Assembly: GCA_009885905.1 (NCBI GenBank)
Contig: VFJU01000470.1
Span: 1 to 11,682, forward strand
Direction of reading: 5' to 3'
Source of the DNA: Verrucomicrobiota bacterium
GTDB taxonomy: Bacteria > Verrucomicrobiota > Verrucomicrobiia > Verrucomicrobiales > Akkermansiaceae
Length of the DNA stretch: 11,682 bases
Part shown: positions 1-5,750 of the stretch, in pieces
Numbering within the stretch: position 1 is the stretch's first letter
Layout of the letters: every line of letters begins with the position of its first letter
Translations under genes and position numbers: made by a program
The notes under the pieces: generated by a model
Database searches by the model: none
What the model saw: the letters and a program-made list of their open reading frames with translations, nothing else
Told to the model about the DNA's origin: nothing

Positions 1-1
1 C

Positions 2-829
2 ACCAGTCCCGAGCGCGATCTGGCAGCCACCATGAGTGGATGGGCGGCGGCAAATCCCGCGGCCGCCCTCGCCATGCTCGACAACTTACCCACAGCGCTG
101 CAAGGCCAGCGGGATGAACTCGTCTCCAGTGTGGTGGAAGGACTCGCCGACAACAACCGGTCCCTCGCAACCGACTACGTGCTCCAACTTGCCCGCAACG
201 GAAACGGGCAGGCTGAGAATTTGATCGGAATCGTCACCAACGAAACTTTGCGGGCCGAGGGACCGGAGGGCGCCTCGCGCTGGACCGAATCACTGCCCGC
301 CGGCCCGATGAAAAGTAACGCGATGAGTCGAGTGGCAAATGCCTATGTTCGCACGAACCCTGAAGCCGCTGCCCGTTGGGTCAGTGGATTCGCCAATGAG
401 GAATACGCCGCTAGCGCGATCGAACAAACCGGCAGAGGCTGGGCCCAGCACAACCCGGTGGCTGCCGTAGGCTGGTTAGAAACCCTGCCCTCAAGCACCG
501 GACAATCTGCGGGACTTCGCTCGGCCTTCGGCGATTGGGAAGACAGCGATCCCGCAGCCGCCGGCGAATACCTCACCAAGATGCCGCTCTCGCCGCAGCG
601 TGATTCGTCGATCAGTGGCTTCGCGACCGGATACGCCTGGCAAAACCCGCAGCTTGCCATCCAATGGGCGCAGGAAATCCGCGATCCCGCACTCCGCGAA
701 AGTTCGCTCAACCAGGCCGGTCGCGCTTTCTATCGGCGCGACCCAGACGGCGCACTCGCGTGGATGGAAAACAGCGGGCTGCCCGAAACCACCCGTGCAC
801 AAATCCTGTCATCCGACCGAAGACGTTGA
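2..829 (+). CDS. 32-residue Trp/Asn-Pro repeat protein, 5' end missing
   Basis: The frame is open from the first complete codon at position 2, so the real start lies outside the window; the ATG at 32 is internal. The visible part (about 275 residues) is built from repeats with the pattern W-x3-(N/D)P-xAAxxW. Counting from the ATG at 32, Asn-Pro or Asp-Pro falls at residues 109, 141, 173, 205 and 237, exactly 32 apart, with a more degenerate unit around residue 8. Such Ala/Trp-rich repeats suggest an alpha-helical solenoid used for protein binding (inference). Proteins of this appearance are common and mostly unnamed in Verrucomicrobia; I cannot give a function. It ends in a basic SDRRR tail. 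The export signal, if any, would be in the missing part. The gene looks richer in G+C than the 2315-3414 region. Confidence 0.75.
   Translation, partial: TSPERDLAATMSGWAAANPAAALAMLDNLPTALQGQRDELVSSVVEGLADNNRSLATDYVLQLARNGNGQAENLIGIVTNETLRAEGPEGASRWTESLPAGPMKSNAMSRVANAYVRTNPEAAARWVSGFANEEYAASAIEQTGRGWAQHNPVAAVGWLETLPSSTGQSAGLRSAFGDWEDSDPAAAGEYLTKMPLSPQRDSSISGFATGYAWQNPQLAIQWAQEIRDPALRESSLNQAGRAFYRRDPDGALAWMENSGLPETTRAQILSSDRRR
320..781 (+). repeat. Tandem 96-bp (32-residue) protein repeats
   Basis: Five consecutive units, marked by NP/DP codon pairs at about 356, 452, 548, 644 and 740, repeat every 96 bases. The repeat is clear in the protein (W...NP.AA..W) but diverged in DNA, so it is an old protein-level repeat and not a recent tandem duplication. 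Confidence 0.7.
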
Positions 830-1014
830 TTGCATCCGAGAAGTTTGAAAGATTCTCCAATGCCCATTTCACCGCCCTCAGGTCCTCTCACGAGCATTCT
901 CAGCGGACTTCACCCAAAAGCAATTACCCCATAATCATGAGGAAATCTCACGACGGGTTCAGCCGATCTCAAGAGACGATTCTGCTCTGGCAAGCCAACC
1001 TCACACTCCTTCCA

Positions 1015-1845
1015 TTAGATGTATCCGCTGCAGTCGAGATTTTGATTCATTTCAATAGCTGGATTTTCTTCACTCGAAAGACCAACCACCACGGCAGGAA
1101 CGCCCGCAACCGTCTGGTGCGGCGCAACGTCTGCTAATACCACACTGCCAGCCCCAATCTTGGCACCCGTGCCAATTTCGACACGACCAAGAATTTTAGC
1201 TCCCGCACCGATGAGCACACCAGAGCGAATAATCGGGTGACGATCACCCGAAGACTTGCCAGTCCCTCCGAGTGTCACCTCATGTAAGATCGATACATCA
1301 TCTTCAATGATCGCCGTCTCCCCCACGACAAACGAAGTCGCGTGATCAAGCATGATACCACAACCGATTCGAGCCGCAGGATGAATATCTACCGCAAAGG
1401 CTTCGCTAGCGACACTTTGAAAATAAAGCGCCAACCAACGCCGACCATCGATCCAAAGCTGATGGGAAACTCGATAGGTAGTTAGAGCCAGAAACCCTTT
1501 GAAGAACAACAATGGCTCAAGCAAAGAAAAGCATGCCGGATCTCTTTCAAAAATCGCGAGCATGTCTCTCGTCGCCGCATGGACGATTTGTGGATGATTT
1601 TCAAAAACGCCGGTGAGTAGCGGTTCCATGCTGCTGCGCGGCATGTCCTCGCGCGCAAGTCGACGAGCCAAGCGAGCACCCAAAGCGGCAGCAAGCATGT
1701 CTCGGGATACGATCACATCATGGACAAGGTGCTTGAGCGTGGGCTCCTCCCCGGAGATACGAAATGCCTCGCTGCGTAGCATTTCCCAAACCCTATCCAA
1801 GTCTGCGACCTTACCTGCGCAAAGATTACTTGTGTTCTTATTCAT
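1015..1845 (-). CDS. cysE: Serine O-acetyltransferase
   Basis: Makes O-acetyl-L-serine from L-serine and acetyl-CoA in the cytoplasm, the committed step of cysteine synthesis. From the ATG at 1845 the protein has 276 residues, close to E. coli CysE (273). Residues 15-115 match the helical SATase N-terminal domain; from about 150 a left-handed beta-helix of hexapeptide repeats follows (VDIHPAARIG, IMLDHATS, VTLGGTGKSSGDRHP, IGAGAKILG). D153 and H168 correspond to the E. coli catalytic pair D143/H158, with the same spacing of 15. The last residue is Ile (CSGYI), the feature by which CysE tails insert into CysK to form the cysteine synthase complex. The frame stays open to 2127, but that stretch lies opposite the Rrf2 gene; the ATG at 1845 has a purine-rich AGGCGAGAG just upstream, whereas an alternative at 1902 has none. 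cysK is not in the window. Confidence 0.96.
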   Translation of the reverse strand: MNKNTSNLCAGKVADLDRVWEMLRSEAFRISGEEPTLKHLVHDVIVSRDMLAAALGARLARRLAREDMPRSSMEPLLTGVFENHPQIVHAATRDMLAIFERDPACFSLLEPLLFFKGFLALTTYRVSHQLWIDGRRWLALYFQSVASEAFAVDIHPAARIGCGIMLDHATSFVVGETAIIEDDVSILHEVTLGGTGKSSGDRHPIIRSGVLIGAGAKILGRVEIGTGAKIGAGSVVLADVAPHQTVAGVPAVVVGLSSEENPAIEMNQNLDCSGYI

Positions 1846-1900
1846 ACTCTCGCCTTTATTCTTGCTCGCCGAATCGCTTGTAGCCTGTTGAGATTCACTC
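1846..1900. promoter_or_regulatory. Divergent cysE / Rrf2 intergenic region
   Basis: These 55 bases separate two divergent start codons, so control elements of both genes should lie here or extend into the Rrf2 coding start. The only dyad I see is GAATC-N16-GATTC (1871-1875 and 1892-1896), with arms too short to call an operator. I find no convincing -35/-10 pair on either strand. Confidence 0.4.
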
Positions 1901-2314
1901 ATGAAGATTTCACAGAAATTGGAATACGCTTGCCGGGCGATGACCCAGTTGGCGAAGTACCATGACGGGCGGACTCTTACACGGCTTGAGGACCTCGCGC
2001 AACGTGAAGCTGTGTCGGGAAATTTCCTAGTCCAAATTCTCAACGACCTGCGCCGTGCGGGCTTGATCGATAGTCGTCGTGGCAAAGCGGGTGGATATTT
2101 ACTCGCCCGTGGCGCCGACCAAATCACTCTGCGCCATGTCGTCGAAGCGGTCGACCCATCACTCGTGCAGTGTTCGGTAACCCGCGAAGGGGACTCGGGT
2201 TACGCGGTAAGACACGCCTGGGAAACAGTTTCTACCGGACTCCTGCATTCGCTAGACCAAATCACTGTGGAAAGCCTCGCCAGCAAACAAGGTGATCCGA
2301 TGTTCTATATTTGA
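1901..2314 (+). CDS. Rrf2-family regulator, CymR-like
   Basis: A 137-residue dimeric DNA-binding protein of the Rrf2 family. The N-terminus (MKISQKLEYACRAMTQLA), the winged helix-turn-helix at about residues 25-70 (EAVSGNFLVQILNDLRRAGL, then RRGKAGGYLL) and the ITLRHVVEAV helix are standard. It has only two cysteines, C11 and C91, so the three-Cys Fe-S site of IscR is absent. The C-terminus ends in MFYI, which I recall as also ending Bacillus subtilis CymR, the cysteine-metabolism repressor. With cysE divergent 55 bp away, the likely role is cysteine- or sulfur-responsive control of cysE and of itself (inference). CymR works with CysK in Firmicutes; whether this one does is unknown. No strong Shine-Dalgarno precedes the ATG. 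Family assignment is firm; effector and targets are not. Confidence 0.9.
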   Translation: MKISQKLEYACRAMTQLAKYHDGRTLTRLEDLAQREAVSGNFLVQILNDLRRAGLIDSRRGKAGGYLLARGADQITLRHVVEAVDPSLVQCSVTREGDSGYAVRHAWETVSTGLLHSLDQITVESLASKQGDPMFYI

Positions 2315-2401
2315 CTGAATAATTGGCAGCAACCTATCTACCAGAAGGGAATTTCGCGCTTTTATCAACAAAGGTTAAATATTTCGCTGGATGTGCGAAT
2401 C

Positions 2402-2432
2402 GGTTTGAGGTAAACCACTTGTGTCTAAACAC
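2402..2432. repeat. Two adjacent short inverted repeats upstream of 2445
   Basis: GGTTT-GAGGT-AAACC (2402-2416) and GTGT-CTAA-ACAC (2421-2432) lie 4 bases apart, just before the start of the coiled-coil gene at 2445. They could be a regulator site or a small leader hairpin, but the arms are only 5 and 4 bases, so chance is quite possible. Confidence 0.25.
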
Positions 2433-2444
2433 CCATTCTAAATT

Positions 2445-3077
2445 ATGGCTCTACTCGGCGAACACACCCACCATATTAAAATCCGCTCGACGCAAATGGA
2501 AATGTCATCCGCTGGCAGCGCAAATCGCGACGAAGATTACGATCGTAAGCTGAAGGATGCCCAAGACGAACTCGACCGGATCCAGCTCCAACGTGACGAG
2601 CTCGAACGCAAAAAAAGCGAACTCGAAGAACTTACGATTCGCAAGCGCACTTTTATTTCCCAGCAGATTGAACTAACTGAAAAGTTCACGTCCTCTCTAA
2701 CGTTTATCGACCGAGGTCTCTTTGAGATGCGCCAACAAGCCGAAGAACTCGAACAGTGCCGAGTTTGCTTCGCCTCCCATCTCGACAAAATTCAAAAGCT
2801 AAACCCAGATAACTGGAGTCGCGAAAATCAAGTTGACCGGTTAGAAAAAGCAACGATGACTTTGGACATTGCTGCAGATGAGTATGATCAAGCAGCGGCC
2901 CACTTTGAAGGAAGTCCTAGCGGCGCTATTTTTGGTCGCGCCTCGAAGCGAGGACGTACGACTGGTCGAAACCTAAACACTTCTGAGTTCATTTCAAACC
3001 TACGTAATGGTTTTGCTTTCAATCTTCCCATCGTAGCCCTTGGAGGAATCGCTATTCTCGTTTACCTAACAAAATAA
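2445..3077 (+). CDS. Coiled-coil protein with C-terminal membrane anchor, unknown function
   Basis: I do not recognise this 210-residue protein. Residues about 28-155 are strongly charged and heptad-like (many E, K, R, D, Q with Leu/Ile), predicting a long coiled coil. Residues 156-185 form a Gly/Ser/Arg-rich linker. Residues about 189-208 are a single hydrophobic helix (FAFNLPIVALGGIAILVYL) followed only by TK, so the protein appears tail-anchored with its bulk in the cytoplasm. There is no N-terminal signal peptide. C105 and C108 form a lone CxxC. The start is uncertain: ATG codons at 2445, 2496 and 2502 are all in frame and none has a good Shine-Dalgarno; the coiled coil begins after all three. 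It is followed 16 bp later by a second, smaller protein of the same architecture, so the two are probably co-transcribed and may work together (inference). Confidence 0.65.
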   Translation: MALLGEHTHHIKIRSTQMEMSSAGSANRDEDYDRKLKDAQDELDRIQLQRDELERKKSELEELTIRKRTFISQQIELTEKFTSSLTFIDRGLFEMRQQAEELEQCRVCFASHLDKIQKLNPDNWSRENQVDRLEKATMTLDIAADEYDQAAAHFEGSPSGAIFGRASKRGRTTGRNLNTSEFISNLRNGFAFNLPIVALGGIAILVYLTK

Positions 3078-3093
3078 TCCACCTCTCATCCTG

Positions 3094-3414
3094 ATGAGTC
3101 GCCGTGTAACCCTGAAAGAAGACTTGGAACTGGATGAACTTATCCAGCGGGAACAGGAGTTAGTTAGACTCCAGAATGAGTATGCCAAACTTCCTCAGAA
3201 GCTTGCTCAAGAAGAAAGAGATCGGCAAAATACGATGCCACCTCTTGAAGAAATTGAAGAACGCAAGCGCCGAAAAAATCATGAGAATACCATCTCAAGG
3301 GGCGAAGCGACCAACATCATGCGAGACCAAAGTCGCAGCGTGCTTCTCCTCATTGCCTTGCTCGCTGCGATTGGCTCACTGGTCTGGTGGGGAGTTAAGT
3401 TGATGCAAGGGTGA
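3094..3414 (+). CDS. Small coiled-coil protein with C-terminal membrane helix, unknown function
   Basis: I do not recognise this 106-residue protein. Residues 8-62 are highly charged and rich in Glu/Arg/Gln with regularly spaced Leu, suggesting a coiled coil; residues about 82-102 are one hydrophobic helix (SVLLLIALLAAIGSLVWWG) followed by the short tail VKLMQG. No signal peptide is present, so the charged part probably faces the cytoplasm. It starts 16 bp after the similarly built 210-residue protein and is probably in the same transcript. The leader before the ATG is pyrimidine-rich and has no Shine-Dalgarno. It converges with the SET-domain gene; the two stop codons are 15 bases apart. Consistent coding pattern and shared architecture support it as a real gene; function is open. 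Confidence 0.6.
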   Translation: MSRRVTLKEDLELDELIQREQELVRLQNEYAKLPQKLAQEERDRQNTMPPLEEIEERKRRKNHENTISRGEATNIMRDQSRSVLLLIALLAAIGSLVWWGVKLMQG

Positions 3415-3423
3415 AAATCCCTT
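3407..3423. terminator. Weak hairpin between convergent genes
   Basis: AAGGG (3407-3411) can pair with CCCTT (3419-3423) across a 7-base loop that includes the stop codon of the 106-residue gene. A run of five T's follows only about 10 bases later on the plus strand. Its place between two convergent genes fits termination, but the stem is short. Confidence 0.25.
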
Positions 3424-3429
3424 TGGTCC

Positions 3430-3984
3430 TTACTTTTTAAGTTTTAAACGAGCGCCAAGCTCATCCCACTGGCTCCGACTAACAATGTAGCCGATGCATT
3501 GATCTTTTCCACAAAGACATGGATGCTCCTCGTAGTGATCAACGTCAAATCCATAGTCAAAAGTGAATTCATCACCGACTTGGATGTCGCTCAGCGAGTG
3601 AATGAAAATTTTGCGTCCCTCAATCCATGCCTCACAATTTGGATTGCATGAATGATTGATGAGTCTGGCGATGTTCCACGGCACATTTCCATCGATGTCG
3701 TATTTCTTTGATAGAGTGAAAATGTAAACGGCAGCATCCCCAGTCCGTAACGATTTGTCATGCTGGGAAATTCCACGCTTACCACTCTCATCCTTGTCGA
3801 TAATTTCACCGACATACTCGATAATCTTCATGCCTTTTGCGATATCGCACGTAGCGTAAACACCACGACCATGAATTTCCGATCCACGCACCTCACAATA
3901 ATCACTCTGACCACGGTTCCAGAGCTTGATCAACTTACGTGTTAGGACTTGCTGTTCTGTGAGTGAATGCTTCTTTTTTGCCAT
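3430..3984 (-). CDS. SET-domain protein lysine methyltransferase
   Basis: A 184-residue protein consisting of a complete SET domain plus post-SET motif, expected to transfer a methyl group from S-adenosylmethionine to a lysine of a protein. Visible motifs in order: GSEIHGRGVYAT (34-45) and EYVGEII (56-62) at the SET start, RLINHSCNPNCE (107-118) and GDEFTFDYGF (137-146) at the SAM-binding and catalytic pseudoknot, with Y144 the likely catalytic tyrosine, and the post-SET CLCGKDQC (156-163). C113 with C156, C158 and C163 forms the expected four-Cys zinc site. There is no pre-SET region. Ends are Lys-rich. SET proteins occur in other PVC bacteria, including Chlamydia, where a histone-like protein has been proposed as substrate; the substrate here cannot be told from the window. 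The gene starts 10 bp after the exported-protein gene and is probably its operon partner. Confidence 0.92.
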   Translation of the reverse strand: MAKKKHSLTEQQVLTRKLIKLWNRGQSDYCEVRGSEIHGRGVYATCDIAKGMKIIEYVGEIIDKDESGKRGISQHDKSLRTGDAAVYIFTLSKKYDIDGNVPWNIARLINHSCNPNCEAWIEGRKIFIHSLSDIQVGDEFTFDYGFDVDHYEEHPCLCGKDQCIGYIVSRSQWDELGARLKLKK

Positions 3985-3994
3985 CGGCGTGAGA

Positions 3995-4738
3995 CTAACG
4001 AGATTCGCGTTTTACCAAAGGAGGAAATTCAATATCTTGAGGTAAAGTTGGGAATAGCATACGCAGATCATTCACCGTCAATCCCGAGCCATCGATAAAA
4101 GTCCAGTCGTTCTTCCCCTTGTCGGAGATTGCAATTTGAAATCCGACGCTTTCAATAATAGTCGGCTTCGGTTCACTTTGACGGATGATTCGAAACTTCG
4201 TCACCGTGGGAATCATCACCATCCACTTGGTGAAAATAAGACTCTCCACTTCCTCGCCATCAACAATATCCACCTTCTTGCCTGGTCCAACTTCAAACGA
4301 GCGAGGCTGGCCTTGTGGCTTAAACGAAATCATACTGATCCCCTGTTGCACCATCTGCCGCGCCACACCAGCAAGCTGTTTTTCAAGCTCCTTCATGCCA
4401 CCAATTCGCTTTGCTGCACGCTCTTTCCACATCGGGTTCATTCGCTCGACCGCCACTTGATAGCGCCCAAGAACAACTTCATCACCAAGGTTTGCAACAG
4501 CAGAAACTGCCGAAGCAACCACATCTGGCGAAGCCGCAGCGGGGACGCTTGGTGCTAAGGTGAGCGGACTAGAGCCAGTCGAAAACTCCTTGGTCTCTGG
4601 CATCTTAGGGAGCGGAGGAAGTGCCGGCGCATCTTGAGCGGATAACCACCCAGCCGCCGAGACCCACACCGCAAATGACACTATAAATTGGTTTAGATTC
4701 ACACCACAATGGATGACCTTTGACACCCGCCTCGTCAA
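3995..4738 (-). CDS. Exported protein of unknown function
   Basis: I do not recognise this protein. The N-terminus carries a signal peptide: hydrophobic residues about 18-34 (FIVSFAVWVSAAGWLSA) followed by QDAPA, a likely signal peptidase I site after AxSA. A Pro/Ala/Ser-rich segment follows (35-72), then a mixed alpha/beta region with a Lys/Arg-rich helix around 101-130 and a C-terminal block WTFIDGSGLTVNDLRMLFP (212-230). No enzyme motif or lipobox is seen. No in-frame ATG precedes the signal peptide: the frame can start at TTG 4738, GTG 4726 or GTG 4702. TTG 4738 gives the most basic N-terminus (MTRRVSK), so it is used here, but the choice is uncertain. The gene is divergent from parB (55 bp apart) and 10 bp upstream of the SET methyltransferase in the same direction. 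Confidence 0.7.
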   Translation of the reverse strand: MTRRVSKVIHCGVNLNQFIVSFAVWVSAAGWLSAQDAPALPPLPKMPETKEFSTGSSPLTLAPSVPAAASPDVVASAVSAVANLGDEVVLGRYQVAVERMNPMWKERAAKRIGGMKELEKQLAGVARQMVQQGISMISFKPQGQPRSFEVGPGKKVDIVDGEEVESLIFTKWMVMIPTVTKFRIIRQSEPKPTIIESVGFQIAISDKGKNDWTFIDGSGLTVNDLRMLFPTLPQDIEFPPLVKRESR

Positions 4739-4793
4739 GCTTACCGAATTCAGCTTGGATTTCTTGCTGGCTTCACCTCATGCTTGTCCTCTC

Positions 4794-5696
4794 ATGGCCA
4801 AACAAGCACTTGGAAAAGGACTCGGAGCACTCATTAAAAAGAGTAGCAATCCGCCAACACTCGAAGCTTTAACCGCCCCAGACGATCTCAAACGAGTTAG
4901 GGATGTCCCTCTCGATATGATCGTCCCATCTCCGCTCCAACCGCGTACTCAGTTTGTCGAGTCGCCTCTCGACGATCTCATGGAGTCGATACGCCAACAC
5001 GGCATCATTCAACCTCTGATCGTGCGCGCCGTAGACGGCAAGCTCGAACTGATCGCCGGAGAGCGGCGCTGGCGAGCTTCGAAAAAACTCGGCCTAACCA
5101 CTGTACCCGTCATCGAACGCCAAGCTTCAGACCGCGATGTCTTAGAAATGGCACTGATAGAAAACCTCCAACGCGAAGACCTCAATCCGATGGAGGAAGC
5201 CGCCGGTTATGTCCGACTCGCTGAAGAATTCACTCTCAAGCAGGAAGAAATTGCAACTCGCGTTGGCAAGTCACGCGCGAGCGTCGCCAACGCGATGCGC
5301 CTTCTCAGTTTGCACATCGACATCCAAATGCTCGTCGCACAAGCAAGAATCAGCGTCGGCCATGCGAAAGCGATTCTCGCCATCAAGGATCACCCTACCC
5401 AGCTCCTCGCGGCCGACCAAGTCATCCGCCGCCAGCTCACCGTCCGCGCCACTGAAAAACTCACCCAGTTACTCCTGAACGATGGAACACAGGATACCAG
5501 CACGTCCAAAAAATCAGCTGCAACCCGCGAGGTAGACATCCATGTGCGTGCGATCACCAACCGCCTGCGTGAGCACCTCGCCACCCATGTGGCCATCTTA
5601 CACTCATCAAAAAAAGGCAAAATCGAGATCGAATATTACGGCGACGATGATTTGCAACGGTTGCTCGAGCTACTCGGCTTGCCCAGCGATGTTTAA
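4794..5696 (+). CDS. parB: Chromosome-partitioning protein ParB
   Basis: A 300-residue ParB that binds parS sites near the replication origin, spreads as a CTP-dependent clamp, and works with ParA in origin segregation. The N-terminal ParA-interacting peptide is typical (MAKQALGKGLGALI). The CTP-binding domain shows IIQPLIVR (71-78), GERRWRA (89-95) and ENLQREDLNPMEEA (123-136). A helix-turn-helix follows at about 147-170 (LKQEEIATRVGKSRASVANAM), then a linker and the C-terminal dimerisation domain (about 246-300). The frame extends to an ATG at 4713, but the family N-terminus begins exactly at 4794, so that start is used. No Shine-Dalgarno is visible. parA, which usually precedes parB, is absent: the upstream neighbour is a divergent exported-protein gene. 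No consensus parS palindrome was seen in the window. Confidence 0.97.
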   Translation: MAKQALGKGLGALIKKSSNPPTLEALTAPDDLKRVRDVPLDMIVPSPLQPRTQFVESPLDDLMESIRQHGIIQPLIVRAVDGKLELIAGERRWRASKKLGLTTVPVIERQASDRDVLEMALIENLQREDLNPMEEAAGYVRLAEEFTLKQEEIATRVGKSRASVANAMRLLSLHIDIQMLVAQARISVGHAKAILAIKDHPTQLLAADQVIRRQLTVRATEKLTQLLLNDGTQDTSTSKKSAATREVDIHVRAITNRLREHLATHVAILHSSKKGKIEIEYYGDDDLQRLLELLGLPSDV

Positions 5697-5750
5697 TCTT
5701 ATCAGTCACTATCACTTGCCACCTCGACCTGTCACAGGTTATCTAGCGGC

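Noticed and set aside
830..1014. Possible small gene or terminator between the repeat protein and cysE
   Set aside because: Frames here are continuations of shadow frames; the only hairpin seen is a 4-bp TGAG/CTCA stem without a T-run.
1907..1919. ATTTC-ACA-GAAAT dyad at the start of the Rrf2 gene
   Set aside because: It lies within codons 3-7, in the stretch that encodes the Rrf2 N-terminus, and the arms are only five bases, so coding constraint explains it.
1846..2127. Upstream extension of cysE to a start at 2127 (or 1902)
   Set aside because: The extension lies opposite the Rrf2 coding region, does not resemble CysE, and the ATG at 1845 gives the family's usual length with a better leader.
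4713..4793. Longer ParB starting at ATG 4713
   Set aside because: The conserved ParB N-terminus MAKQALGKGLGALI begins at 4794; the added 27 residues are unlike the family and overlap the divergent gene.
4739..4793. parS site or divergent promoter beside parB
   Set aside because: No parS-like 16-bp palindrome and no credible -35/-10 pair could be found in this gap.
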